36,659 nt of DNA from Nocardioides sp. Its GTDB lineage: Bacteria > Actinomycetota > Actinomycetes > Propionibacteriales > Nocardioidaceae. The translations under genes were made by a program, and so were the position numbers. Below the pieces are notes generated by a model that did not search any database, had not been told where the DNA came from, and saw nothing but the letters and a program-made list of their open reading frames with translations. Shown here in pieces: positions 15,980 to 23,586 of the stretch. The DNA lies in the NCBI GenBank assembly GCA_030145945.1, contig JASLDK010000084.1, positions 1 through 36,659 of the forward strand, given 5' to 3'. Every line of letters begins with the position of its first letter. Within the stretch, counting starts at the first letter, position 1.

Positions 15980-16552
15980 ATGATCGAACAGGGACTCTCC
16001 GGGTTCGCCGCGATCGTGCTGGCCGGTGGGCAGGCGAGCCGTCTGGGCGGCGTCGACAAGGCCAGCATCGAGGTCGACGGCCGGTCCCTGCTCGAACACG
16101 CCCTCGACGCCGTCCTCGACGCCAGCGAGGTCGTGGTCGTCGGCCACCAGGTGCCCACCGACCGGCCGGCCACCTTCCTGCTGGAGGATCCCCGCCACGG
16201 CGGACCCGCTGCCGGCCTGCTGACCGGGCGCGACGCCCTGCTCCGGCGCTTCCCGACGCTGGCGGTGCTGGCCGTGGACATGCCGCGGCTCACCACCGCC
16301 ACCTTCCGGCGTCTGCACGAGGCCGCGGTCGGTCATGACGGCGCGGTCCTCGCCGACACCGACGGGCGCCGGCAGCTCGCGTTCGTCGTGGCGACGGACC
16401 GTCTCGACGCCGTACGCCCGGACCGGGAGGCCCAGCACGGCATGTCCATCCGGGCACTGCTCGAGCACCTGGACCTGGTCGCGGTCGCCCCGGTCGGCGA
16501 CGAGGCGCGTGACGTCGACACGTGGAGCGACCTGCGCGACATCTCGGGCTGA
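15980..16552 (+). CDS. mobA: Molybdenum cofactor guanylyltransferase
   Basis: 190 residues, the usual length for MobA. The N-terminal nucleotide-binding signature AIVLAGGQASRLGGVDKAS matches LAGGxSxRMGxDK, with L for M and one extra G. The metal-binding Asp is in VLAVDMPRL (about residue 98). The protein would attach GMP to molybdopterin to make the bis-MGD cofactor of molybdoenzymes in the cytoplasm. The start is set by CAGACT 6 nt upstream and by homology beginning just before LAGG. A DUF6457 gene follows at 154 bp, a frequent partner of mobA in actinobacteria. No molybdoenzyme gene is in the window. Confidence 0.9.
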   Translation: MIEQGLSGFAAIVLAGGQASRLGGVDKASIEVDGRSLLEHALDAVLDASEVVVVGHQVPTDRPATFLLEDPRHGGPAAGLLTGRDALLRRFPTLAVLAVDMPRLTTATFRRLHEAAVGHDGAVLADTDGRRQLAFVVATDRLDAVRPDREAQHGMSIRALLEHLDLVAVAPVGDEARDVDTWSDLRDISG

Positions 16553-16694
16553 GGTCGGCAGCGCGGCGCTTGCGCGAAGCGCGTCGACCGCGGTCGGTGG
16601 GCCGAGCGAAGCGAGCGCCCGGCGACAAGATCGACAGAGCGACACGCTCGACCAATTTCACGCCGCGGCCCTTGTCACCGACGGTCCGTCGGGT
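16553..16694. repeat. Intergenic hairpin element between mobA and DUF6457 (family copy 2)
   Basis: Contains a 6-bp hairpin GCGCTT-GCGCG-AAGCGC (16566-16582), a perfect palindrome CGACCGCGGTCG (16585-16596), the 22-nt core shared with the 11068-11089 element (here 16599-16620, 19/22 identical, opposite orientation) and GCGACACGCT (16639-16648), also present in the other copy. It looks like an interspersed repeat that may terminate mobA. Confidence 0.55.
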
Positions 16695-16706
16695 CACTCT
16701 GGATGG

Positions 16707-17069
16707 GTGAACCTCCACGACTGGATCGACGAGTTGTGCGACGCCCTCGACATCGATGCCGAGGCCGACGAGGGACTGCTGGTCGACCTTGCTGCCATCG
16801 TCCGCGAGAACGTCCACCCGGCCGCGGGGCCCGTGACGTCCTTCCTGCTCGGCTACGCCGCAGCCGAGCAGGGCGCCGACCCTGACGCGGTCGAGATCCT
16901 GGCCGCCAAGGCCCAGGCGCTCGCCGAGTCGTGGGACCGCCCGGCCGGTGCGGCGAGCGAGGTCGATGACGACGTCGACGTGGATGAGTTGACCGACGCC
17001 GACTACGACGCGGTCGACCGGGAGGATGCCGCGGACCGCGAGGACGCCGAAGCGGACTCGCTGGTCTGA
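16707..17069 (+). CDS. DUF6457 domain protein
   Basis: 120 residues from the GTG at 16707. Residues 1-75 match the DUF6457 pattern (NLHDWIDELCDALDID, VHPAAGPVTSFLLGYAAAEQ), a small helical domain found next to or fused with MobA-type enzymes in actinobacteria. The remaining ~40 residues form a very acidic tail with repeated DREDA units, probably disordered. CACTCT lies 6 nt before the GTG, supporting this start. Role unknown; association with molybdenum cofactor biosynthesis is inferred from neighbourhood only. Confidence 0.8.
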   Translation: MNLHDWIDELCDALDIDAEADEGLLVDLAAIVRENVHPAAGPVTSFLLGYAAAEQGADPDAVEILAAKAQALAESWDRPAGAASEVDDDVDVDELTDADYDAVDREDAADREDAEADSLV

Positions 17070-17100
17070 TCCGCTCGGGTGCGGCTGCCAGACTGGCACC

Positions 17101-18078
17101 ATGCGCGCCGTGACCCAGTCCGCCTTCGGCGGCCCCGAGACCCTCAGCGTCACCGAAGTCCCCGACCCCGTTCCCGGGCCGGGCGAGATCCTCCTCGACG
17201 TCGTCGCGACGGCCGTCAACCGCGCCGATCTGCTGCAGCGTCAGGGGTTCTATCCGCCGCCCCCGGGCGCCTCCGAGGTGATCGGCCTCGAATGCAGCGG
17301 CACGATCGCCGCGCTCGGTGACGGCGTCACCGGCTGGCAGGTCGGCGACCAGGTGTGCGCGCTCCTCGCCGGAGGTGGCTACGCCAGCAAGGTCGTCGTA
17401 CCCGCTGGCCAGGTGATGCCCGTCCCCGACGGCATCGACCTCGTCACCGCCGCCTCGATCCCCGAGGTCGCCTGCACGGTGTGGTCCAACGTCTTCATGA
17501 CCGCCGGCCTGGAGAGCGGCGACGTCTTCCTCGTGCACGGCGGCGGGGGCGGGATCGGGACCTTCGCCATCCAGATCGCGAAGGCGGCAGGCGCCCGCGT
17601 GTTCACCACCGCCGGCAGCACGGAGAAGCTCGATCGGTGCCGGGAGCTGGGCGCCGAGGTCGGCATCAACTATCGCGACGAGGACTTCGTCGAGGTGGTC
17701 CGCGCGGCCACGGACGGTCGGGGTGCAGACGTCGTCCTCGACAACATGGGCGCGAAATACCTCCCCCGCAACGTCGACGTCCTGGCCGACGGCGGACGCC
17801 TCGTGATCATCGGGATGCAGGGCGGGGTCAAGGCCGAGCTCAACATCGCGCAACTGCTGGCCAAACGCGGATCCGTGACCGCGACCAGCCTGCGCACCCG
17901 CACGGCCGAGGCCAAGGCCCGGATCTGCGGTGAGGTCGTCGAGCGGGTGTGGCCGCTGATCGCCGACGGCACCATCCGACCCGTCGTCTCGGCCGTCCTC
18001 CCGCTCGACGACGTCGCCGAGGCCCACCGGATGCTGGACTCGGCCGACTCCGTCGGCAAGGTCATCCTGACGCCCTGA
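17101..18078 (+). CDS. NAD(P)H:quinone oxidoreductase, PIG3-type zinc-independent MDR
   Basis: 325 residues. It begins MRAVTQSAFGGPETL, typical of quinone oxidoreductases, with the N-terminal GroES-like domain (NRADLLQRQGFYPPPPGASE, the PIG3 signature). The Rossmann NAD(P)H site is at about residues 143-160 (VHGGGGGIGTFAIQIAKAAG). The zinc-binding residues of alcohol dehydrogenases are absent. It ends LDDVAEAHRMLDSADSVGKVIL as expected. Expected reaction: one-electron reduction of quinones by NADPH in the cytoplasm. The ATG at 17101 has CAGACT 6 nt upstream. It lies 31 bp after the DUF6457 gene. Confidence 0.92.
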   Translation: MRAVTQSAFGGPETLSVTEVPDPVPGPGEILLDVVATAVNRADLLQRQGFYPPPPGASEVIGLECSGTIAALGDGVTGWQVGDQVCALLAGGGYASKVVVPAGQVMPVPDGIDLVTAASIPEVACTVWSNVFMTAGLESGDVFLVHGGGGGIGTFAIQIAKAAGARVFTTAGSTEKLDRCRELGAEVGINYRDEDFVEVVRAATDGRGADVVLDNMGAKYLPRNVDVLADGGRLVIIGMQGGVKAELNIAQLLAKRGSVTATSLRTRTAEAKARICGEVVERVWPLIADGTIRPVVSAVLPLDDVAEAHRMLDSADSVGKVILTP

Positions 18079-18109
18079 CACCTCGCCGAGTGCCCTTCGC
18101 GGGATTGGC

Positions 18110-18115
18110 TAGGGT
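18110..18115 (+). promoter_or_regulatory. Putative -10 (TAGGGT), leaderless bpa
   Basis: TAGGGT ends 7 nt before the ATG of the proteasome activator gene; no Shine-Dalgarno is present and no clear -35 is seen. Confidence 0.55.
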
Positions 18116-18122
18116 CGAGGGC

Positions 18123-18746
18123 ATGAGCGAGAACGCGGCCGGGAGCGAAGAGCAGATCGTTGTGATCGGACCGGACGGACAGCCGATGGGGACCATCCCC
18201 GCGTCCGCCGTCGAGCACGCAACGGGCCAGGGCCCCGACGACGACGGGGGCGACGGCGAGCGGGCGCTGACCGACCTGGTCGAGCAGCCGGCCAAGGTGA
18301 TGCGGATCGGCAGCATGATCCGCCAACTCCTCGAAGAGGTGAAGGCAGCCCCACTCGACGAGGCCAGTCGGAGCCGCCTCGCCGCGATCCACCGTTCGTC
18401 GATCGCCGAGCTGGAGCAGGGTCTGGCACCCGAACTGGTCGAGGAACTCGAGCGGCTCTCCCTGCCCTTCACCGAGGACTCGGTGCCGTCCGAGTCCGAG
18501 CTGCGGATCGCCCAGGCCCAGTTGGTGGGCTGGCTCGAAGGCCTCTTCCACGGCATCCAGACGGCGATCTATGCCCAGCAGATGGCCGCCCGCGCCCAGT
18601 TCGAGCAGATCCGCCGGGCACTTCCCCCGGGCATGGGCATGCCGGGCGGGCCCGGCGGTCCGGGCGCCCCCGGCGTACCAGGTCAGGCTCCGGGCACCGA
18701 GGGCAACGAGGGCGGCGACGGTACGTCGGGCGGCATGTACCTCTGA
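18123..18746 (+). CDS. bpa: Bacterial proteasome activator Bpa/PafE
   Basis: 207 residues. The central region (about 45-165) matches the Mycobacterium tuberculosis PafE/Bpa family (Rv3780, DUF2587): LTDLVEQPAKVMRIGSMIRQ, LAPELVEELERLSLPF, SELRIAQAQLVGWLEGLFHG and IQTAIYAQQMAARAQ. Members form dodecameric rings that open the 20S proteasome gate without ATP and degrade unfolded proteins. The C-terminus ends GGMYL, giving the hydrophobic-Tyr-X motif that docks in the 20S alpha ring (GQYL in Mtb). A Gly/Pro-rich linker precedes it. The N-terminal ~45 residues are acidic and probably disordered. Its presence implies the organism has a 20S proteasome. Confidence 0.95.
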   Translation: MSENAAGSEEQIVVIGPDGQPMGTIPASAVEHATGQGPDDDGGDGERALTDLVEQPAKVMRIGSMIRQLLEEVKAAPLDEASRSRLAAIHRSSIAELEQGLAPELVEELERLSLPFTEDSVPSESELRIAQAQLVGWLEGLFHGIQTAIYAQQMAARAQFEQIRRALPPGMGMPGGPGGPGAPGVPGQAPGTEGNEGGDGTSGGMYL

Positions 18747-18760
18747 GCGTTGGCTGCCAT

Positions 18761-18817
18761 CGCACCTGACGTGTCTGTCGTGATCCGCCACCGCGGACGA
18801 CAGAGACGTCAGGTGCG
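18761..18817. terminator. Long inverted repeat between convergent genes
   Basis: 21-bp arms (18761-18781 and 18797-18817) with one mismatch and a 15-nt loop, between the bpa stop and the opposing stop at 18826. No T-tract. Probably a bidirectional terminator; the arm begins CGCACCTGACG. Confidence 0.65.
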
Positions 18818-18825
18818 CTGGCCGG

Positions 18826-19518
18826 TCAGCGGCGTCGGCCGAGCCGGGTGGTGAGCAGCAGACCGAGCACGCCGACCAACGCCAACGCGGCGCCCGGCGC
18901 GACCACGCGGCTCAGCCGCTGCGGCTCGCCGAGCGGGGGGTCGGGCTGGGAGAAGGTCACCTCGGGGGTGGTCGAAGCAGGCGTGTCGGTCGGCGCACCG
19001 TCCGGATGATTGGCGAACCACTTTTTCCAGGTCTTGATCCGCTTGGCCGCGCCCTTGTCCCGGATCTCGATCGTGCCGCGGCAGCGGTCGGCGTCGAGTC
19101 CCTGCCCACCGGGTGAGGCGAGGAACAGATAGTTGGTCTTCGTGACCGACTGCTGCGGGCTGGTCGACATCCAGTTGATCGTCACCGCGACCCGGGTGCC
19201 GGCCACGACCGTCCCGCGCAGGACGTCCTTGACGAGCACGTCATAGGTCATCGAGCCGGTCGCACCGGCGGGCCCGATGGTGACCACCTGGCCGATGAAG
19301 ACGTCCTTGGACGCGGCAGCCTCGAGCAGCGCGGTCTTGTCGGATCCGTCGAGGGGCGCACAGTCGCCGGGCCTAGCAGCCGACCCGGACACCGCCGCGG
19401 ACGCCGACGCCGTCGCCGCCGCGCTCGTCGACAGCACGGCCGACAGCGCCACCGACACCACTGCGGCCAGCAGCGCGGTGAGGAGGGCCGCCGGGAGCAG
19501 GCGACGCGGGGGGATCAC
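18826..19518 (-). CDS. Membrane-anchored secreted protein, unknown function
   Basis: 230 residues. A signal sequence (about 8-45: LLPAALLTALLAAVVSVALS) is followed by an Ala/Ser linker. An extracytoplasmic domain of about 120 residues (CAPLDGSD, VFIGQVVTIGP, YDVLVKDVLRG) has a pattern like bacterial TIMP/NTR-like beta barrels. A Pro-rich spacer leads to a C-terminal membrane helix (APGAALALVGVLGLLL) and a basic LGRRR tail. No LPXTG motif is present, so anchoring is by the C-terminal helix. The ATG overlaps the stop of the HAD gene (ATGA), indicating translational coupling in the serS operon. The TIMP-like similarity is a guess. Confidence 0.75.
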   Translation of the reverse strand: MIPPRRLLPAALLTALLAAVVSVALSAVLSTSAAATASASAAVSGSAARPGDCAPLDGSDKTALLEAAASKDVFIGQVVTIGPAGATGSMTYDVLVKDVLRGTVVAGTRVAVTINWMSTSPQQSVTKTNYLFLASPGGQGLDADRCRGTIEIRDKGAAKRIKTWKKWFANHPDGAPTDTPASTTPEVTFSQPDPPLGEPQRLSRVVAPGAALALVGVLGLLLTTRLGRRR

Positions 19519-20372
19519 GATGCCATCCCACCAGATCCGGGCGCCGGGAACCAGCGGCTGATCTCGACGGCGGCGCCGTCATCGTCCACGGAGGCGGTCA
19601 CGTCGTCGGCGATCGCCTTGACCTCGTCGACCGCCTGACCCATCGCGACACCGCGACCGGCCCACTGCAACATCTCGATGTCGTTGCGGCCGTCACCGAT
19701 CGCGAGAACGTCGGCCCGGTCGACGCCGAGCTGCTGGGCGACGTACTCCAGGCCGGACGCCTTGGAGATGCCGACGGGCGCGAGGTCGAGCCAGGCCGTC
19801 CAGCCCACGATGTAGTCGGTGCCGTGCAGGCCGAGGTTGGCGGCGAGGGCCACGAAGTCCTCGGCGCTCGCCTTCGGGTCGCGGATGATCACGCGGCTGA
19901 CGGGCTCGGCGACCATGTCGGCGACATCGGCCACGATCGTCGTACCGCCCAACTCGCCGTCGGGGAACGGACCCGACACGCGATAGCCGACACCGCGCTC
20001 CTCGACCGCGACGAGCGCGTCGGGGTGCTGCTCCAGCACGGCGGCGACCGCGGCGCGGGCGTCGAAGGTGACCTCATGGACGACCTCGGCCGGCGGATAG
20101 CGCAGGACGACGGCGCCGTTGGCGGCGATGATCCAGAGCTTCTCGCCATGGCCGTGGAGGTCGAGCTTGTCGGCGACCATCGTCATGTTGTGGGGTGCGC
20201 GACCGGAGGAGAGCACGACGTGGGCGCCGGCGTCGAGCGCCCGCTGGACGGCCTCATGGACCGCCGGCGTCACCTCTTCGTGACTCATGCCCAGACCGGC
20301 GACCCACCGGAGCAGGGTGCCGTCGATGTCGAGCGCGATCAGGCGCGGACGCCATGTGGGGTCCTTGCTCAT
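19515..20372 (-). CDS. HAD-superfamily hydrolase, Cof/type IIB
   Basis: 285 residues. HAD motif I is RLIALDIDGTLLR (D15 nucleophile, D17), motif II is VVLSSGRAP, and motif IV is AIGDGRNDIEML, with the large cap between, as in Cof-type phosphatases that act on sugar phosphates or nucleotides. It resembles Rv3813c of M. tuberculosis, which also lies near serS. The ATG at 20372 overlaps the serS stop by 4 bp (ATGA) and the gene itself overlaps the next one by ATGA, so the three genes are probably translationally coupled. Physiological substrate unknown. An in-frame extension to 20633 lies inside serS and is not used. Confidence 0.92.
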   Translation of the reverse strand: MSKDPTWRPRLIALDIDGTLLRWVAGLGMSHEEVTPAVHEAVQRALDAGAHVVLSSGRAPHNMTMVADKLDLHGHGEKLWIIAANGAVVLRYPPAEVVHEVTFDARAAVAAVLEQHPDALVAVEERGVGYRVSGPFPDGELGGTTIVADVADMVAEPVSRVIIRDPKASAEDFVALAANLGLHGTDYIVGWTAWLDLAPVGISKASGLEYVAQQLGVDRADVLAIGDGRNDIEMLQWAGRGVAMGQAVDEVKAIADDVTASVDDDGAAVEISRWFPAPGSGGMAS

Positions 20373-21649
20373 GAAGACACAGGGGTCAGGACCTCGAGGC
20401 CGCCCATGAACGGCTGCAGCGCCTTCGGGACCCGCACGGATCCGTCGGCCTGCTGGTGGGTCTCGAGGATCGCGACGATCGCGCGGGTGATGGCGGTGAG
20501 GGTGCCGTTGAGGGTGGCGACCGGGCCGGTGCGCTCGCCGTACCGTGCCCGCGTGTCGAGGCGCCGGGTCTGGAAGTCGGTGCAGTTGGAGGTCGAGGTG
20601 AGCTCGCGGTACTTGCCCTGGGTGGGGATCCACGCCTCACAGTCGAACTTGCGGATCGCGCTGGATCCGAGGTCTCCGGCGGCGATGTCGACCACCTGGT
20701 AGGCGAGCTCGAGCTTGTCGAGGAACTCCTTCTCCCAGGCAAGGAGGCGCTGGTGCTCGGCGGCAGCGTCCTCGGGGTCGGCGTAGATGAACATCTCGAC
20801 CTTGTCGAACCAGTGCACCCGGATGATGCCCTTGGTGTCCTTGCCGTGCGAGCCCGCCTCCTTGCGGAAGCAGGGGCTGAAGCTCGCGTAGCGCCGCGGG
20901 AGTGACGCGCTGTCGAGGATCTCCTTGGAGTGGTAGGCCGCCATCGGCACCTCCGAGGTGCCGACGAGGTAGAGGTCCTCGCCCTCGATCCGGTAGATGT
21001 CCTCGCCACCGCCCTGGTCGAGGTAGCCCGTGCCCTCCATCGCCTCGGTGCGCACCAGCGACGGCGCGATCACCTGCGTGAAACCGGCGTTGCGGGCCTG
21101 CTCCATGGCGAGGTTGACCAGCGCCAGCTCCAGCTGCGCACCGACGCCGGTGAGGAAGTAGAACCGGCTCCCGCTGACCTTGGCGCCACGGTCGAGGTCG
21201 ATCGCCCCGAGCATCCGGCCGAGCTCGATGTGGTCGCGCGGCTCGAAGCCCTCCGCCGCGAAGTCGCGCGGAGTGCCGACGGTCTCGAGCACGACGAAGT
21301 CGTCCTCACCGCCGGTCGGCGTCTCGTCAGCAACCACGTTGGGGATCACCTTGAGCGCATTGGTCCAGGCGAGGTCGGCGGCGGTCTGCGCTGCCTCGAG
21401 ATCCTTGACCTCGGCCGAGAGCGTCTTCACCTGCTCCAGCAGCGCCTGCTTCTCCTCGCCCTTGGCCTGGGCGACCTGCTTGCCGAACGCCTTCTGGGCG
21501 GCCCGCTTCTCCTCGAACGCCGAGATCGCCGTACGACGAACAGCGTCGGCCTCCAGCGCCCGGTCCACGACCTCCGGGGACGCGCCGCGCTTGACCTGGG
21601 AGGCGCGGACACGGTCGGGCTCGTCGCGCAGGATGCGTGGGTCGATCAT
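20369..21649 (-). CDS. serS: Seryl-tRNA synthetase
   Basis: 426 residues, standard length for bacterial SerRS. The N-terminal helical arm (about 30-105, heptad-rich EEKRAAQKAFGKQVAQAKGE) clamps the long variable arm of tRNA-Ser. Class II motif 2 is at SPCFRKEAGSHGKDTKG and motif 3 at TLTAITRAIVAILE; a SerRS-type STSNCTDFQTRRL is present. It charges tRNA-Ser with serine using ATP. TAACCT lies 6 nt before the ATG, suggesting a leaderless mRNA. An unusual repeat array occupies the upstream 50-190 bp. It heads an operon with the HAD and membrane-anchored protein genes; two tRNA-Ser genes lie about 10 kb away. Confidence 0.97.
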   Translation of the reverse strand: MIDPRILRDEPDRVRASQVKRGASPEVVDRALEADAVRRTAISAFEEKRAAQKAFGKQVAQAKGEEKQALLEQVKTLSAEVKDLEAAQTAADLAWTNALKVIPNVVADETPTGGEDDFVVLETVGTPRDFAAEGFEPRDHIELGRMLGAIDLDRGAKVSGSRFYFLTGVGAQLELALVNLAMEQARNAGFTQVIAPSLVRTEAMEGTGYLDQGGGEDIYRIEGEDLYLVGTSEVPMAAYHSKEILDSASLPRRYASFSPCFRKEAGSHGKDTKGIIRVHWFDKVEMFIYADPEDAAAEHQRLLAWEKEFLDKLELAYQVVDIAAGDLGSSAIRKFDCEAWIPTQGKYRELTSTSNCTDFQTRRLDTRARYGERTGPVATLNGTLTAITRAIVAILETHQQADGSVRVPKALQPFMGGLEVLTPVSS

Positions 21650-21655
21650 GGGTCG

Positions 21656-21661
21656 AGGTTA
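21656..21661 (-). promoter_or_regulatory. Putative -10 (TAACCT), leaderless serS
   Basis: TAACCT on the minus strand ends 6 nt before the serS ATG. A weak CGGACA sits about 18 nt upstream as a possible -35. Confidence 0.5.
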
Positions 21662-21704
21662 TCCGGCGGGGCCGAGTGTCCGCGCGCCGGTTTGGGCTGG
21701 CGCG

Positions 21705-21842
21705 GGCTGCAGGAATCGCCGGTCGACCGGGGAAACCATCACTTGTCCTGCGTTGCAACGCAGGTCAAGTACCATCACTTGTCCTGCGTTGCAACGCAGG
21801 TCAAGTGCAGGAATAACCGGTCGACCGGGGCTTCCTGCAGCC
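21705..21842. repeat. Composite palindromic repeat array upstream of serS
   Basis: Layers from outside in: (1) perfect 11-bp inverted arms GGCTGCAGGAA at 21705-21715 and complement at 21832-21842; (2) a 24-nt direct repeat at 21709-21732 and 21807-21830 (2 mismatches), each containing the palindrome CCGGTCGACC(GG); (3) two perfect tandem 36-bp units at 21735-21770 and 21771-21806, each centred on the 18-bp palindrome CCTGCGTTGCAACGCAGG. The array ends exactly at the stop of the aldo/keto reductase gene. It could be a double operator or a small mobile or structural element. Confidence 0.85.
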
Positions 21843-22826
21843 TCAGTACGGCGAGATGGGCGGCGGCGTGGGTAAGAGCCCGTCCAGCTCGGCGAGGTCG
21901 TCGGGCGTGGGCGTCCAGTCGGTGGCGGTGGCGTTGGCAGCGACCTGGGTGGGCGAGGTGGCACCGGCGATCACCGACGTCACTGGCGATTGGGCCAGCA
22001 GCCAGCCGATCGCGACGGTCACCTCGGACACCCCCCGCTCGCGGGCGAAGGTCGAATAGGCCTGCAACGGCTCGGAGACGGCGTCGTCGAGCAGGTGCTG
22101 GCGGGTGAAGCTCAGCCGGGAGCCGGCGGGGGCGGCGCCGGAGGCGTACTTGCCGGTGAGCAGGCCGTTGGCGAGCGGGAAGTAGGGCAGGACACCGAGA
22201 CCGAACTCCCGCGCGGCGGGCAGCACCTCGAGTTCGGCGCGCCGGTCGGTGAGGTTGTAGTGGTTCTGCGCGGAGACGAACCGTTCGACGCCGAGCTCGC
22301 GGGCGACGTACTCCGCCTGCGCGATCTGCCAACCGGCGCGGTTGGAGTGCCCGACGTACCGCACCTTGCCCTCGCGGACCAGGTCGTCGAGCGCGGAAAG
22401 AGTCTCGTCGATCGGGGTGAGCGGGTCGGGGGTGTGGAACTGGTAGAGGTCGATCCAGTCGGTGTCGAGCCGCCGCAGGGACGCCTCCACGGCGTTGCGG
22501 ATGTAGCGGCGTGAGCCACGGGCGCCGAAGTCCGGGCCGTTGAAGCCGCCCATGTCCATGCCGAACTTGGTCGCCACCACGACCTCGGAGCGACGGGCGC
22601 CGAGCGCCTTGCCGAGCCGTTCCTCAGCCAGGCCGGGCGTCGCGCCGTACGTGTCAGCGACGTCGAAGAAGGTGACGCCCGCCTCCAGCGCCGCGTCGAT
22701 GACGACGTCGGTGCCCTCCTGGGACTCGGTCGCGGTGCCCGCGCGGCCCAGGTTGTTGCAGCCGAGGCCGACCCGGGAGACGACGAGGCCGGAGCGGCCG
22801 AGACGGGCAGACGTGGGGGAGGTCAT
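21843..22826 (-). CDS. Aldo/keto reductase
   Basis: 327 residues, TIM-barrel AKR family. The catalytic tetrad is visible: Asp and Tyr in TFFDVADTYGATPGLAE, Lys in VVVATKFGMD and His in DLYQFHTPDP. An NADPH-binding C-terminal stretch (TSVIAGATSPTQVAANA) replaces the usual IPGA(S/T) with IAGATS. Expected role: NADPH-dependent reduction of aldehydes or ketones in the cytoplasm; substrate unknown. The ATG at 22826 has TAACGT 6 nt upstream. It is divergent from the DinB-like gene. Confidence 0.92.
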   Translation of the reverse strand: MTSPTSARLGRSGLVVSRVGLGCNNLGRAGTATESQEGTDVVIDAALEAGVTFFDVADTYGATPGLAEERLGKALGARRSEVVVATKFGMDMGGFNGPDFGARGSRRYIRNAVEASLRRLDTDWIDLYQFHTPDPLTPIDETLSALDDLVREGKVRYVGHSNRAGWQIAQAEYVARELGVERFVSAQNHYNLTDRRAELEVLPAAREFGLGVLPYFPLANGLLTGKYASGAAPAGSRLSFTRQHLLDDAVSEPLQAYSTFARERGVSEVTVAIGWLLAQSPVTSVIAGATSPTQVAANATATDWTPTPDDLAELDGLLPTPPPISPY

Positions 22827-22832
22827 GGCTCG

Positions 22833-22838
22833 ACGTTA
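22833..22838 (-). promoter_or_regulatory. Putative -10 (TAACGT), leaderless aldo/keto reductase gene
   Basis: TAACGT on the minus strand ends 6 nt before the ATG at 22826. A rightward -10-like TAGGTT (22880-22885) for the divergent DinB gene lies 42 bp away. Confidence 0.5.
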
Positions 22839-22879
22839 GCGGGAGTCTGTACGACGAACAGGCTGTCGGTGCTCGCCCC

Positions 22880-22885
22880 TAGGTT
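22880..22885 (+). promoter_or_regulatory. Putative -10 (TAGGTT) of the DinB-like gene
   Basis: 31 nt before the ATG at 22917. Here a leader with the Shine-Dalgarno AGGAG (22903-22907) is expected, unlike the leaderless neighbours. Confidence 0.4.
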
Positions 22886-22916
22886 GGGAGAACCCCACCG
22901 ACAGGAGCGATCCGCC

Positions 22917-23510
22917 ATGTATGCACCGGCCCTCGACGACGAGATCACCAGCATCACCCGCTATCTCGACCAGCAGCTCGACGCGATTCGTGCCGCTGCC
23001 CACGGCCTCACCGAGGAGCAGGCGCGCTCCACCCCGTGTCGCAGTGAGCTGTCGATCGGCGGACTGCTCAAGCACTCACTGCACGGCATGCGAGGAGCAC
23101 TGGGTCGGCTGCGCGGCGATGCGGACGCACACGACACCAGCGAGGACGGCATCGCCGCCTACCTGGCGCAGTTCCGCCTCACCGACGACGAGACCACACC
23201 CCAGATCCTGGCGGAGTGGGACGCCGCCCGTGCCGACCTGCTCACGGCGCTCGCCGACGCCGATCCTGGCGCCGAGGTGATGGCGCCCGCCGAGCCGTGG
23301 CACGGACGGTTCGAGCCGTCGCCGATCCACCTGCGCTTCTTCCTGCTGCACCTGATCGAGGAGTGGGCCCGGCACGCCGGGCACGCGGACATCATCCGCG
23401 AGCAGATCGACGGGACCGCCGTGCCGAACCTCGTGCTCACCCTCGCGGGGGCACCGGCCAACCCGTTCTTCACGCCGTTCGAGGCCGCGCCGGGCACCAT
23501 CGGAGCCTGA
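22917..23510 (+). CDS. DinB-family (DUF664-type) protein
   Basis: 197 residues. A four-helix DinB/YfiT-like fold is suggested: LDQQLDAIRAAAHGLTEEQA, then SIGGLLKHSLHGMRG and FFLLHLIEEWARHAGHADII. The three histidines expected for metal binding fall in LLKHSLHG and EEWARHAGHADI. Many actinobacterial members are thought to act as mycothiol-dependent transferases or in stress responses, but the reaction is not set by sequence. The start at 22917 is favoured by AGGAG about 10 nt upstream. Confidence 0.85.
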   Translation: MYAPALDDEITSITRYLDQQLDAIRAAAHGLTEEQARSTPCRSELSIGGLLKHSLHGMRGALGRLRGDADAHDTSEDGIAAYLAQFRLTDDETTPQILAEWDAARADLLTALADADPGAEVMAPAEPWHGRFEPSPIHLRFFLLHLIEEWARHAGHADIIREQIDGTAVPNLVLTLAGAPANPFFTPFEAAPGTIGA

Positions 23511-23574
23511 GACTCCGCTCACGCGCCCGCCTGAGCGTTGCCTTCGGCAATCTCGTCCGACGCCGTGCGTGGCC

Positions 23575-23580
23575 TAATCT
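23575..23580 (+). promoter_or_regulatory. Putative -10 (TAATCT), leaderless PAP2-DAGK gene
   Basis: TAATCT ends 6 nt before the GTG at 23587, fixing a GTG start that lacks a Shine-Dalgarno. Confidence 0.5.
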
Positions 23581-23586
23581 CGGTGC

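Noticed and set aside
21735..21806. Possible CRISPR array
   Set aside because: Only two repeats, directly abutting with no spacer, and no cas genes in the window.
21650..21842. T-box riboswitch ahead of serS
   Set aside because: No T-box sequence or specifier-loop structure is visible, and the -10 at 21656-21661 would give a leaderless serS mRNA.
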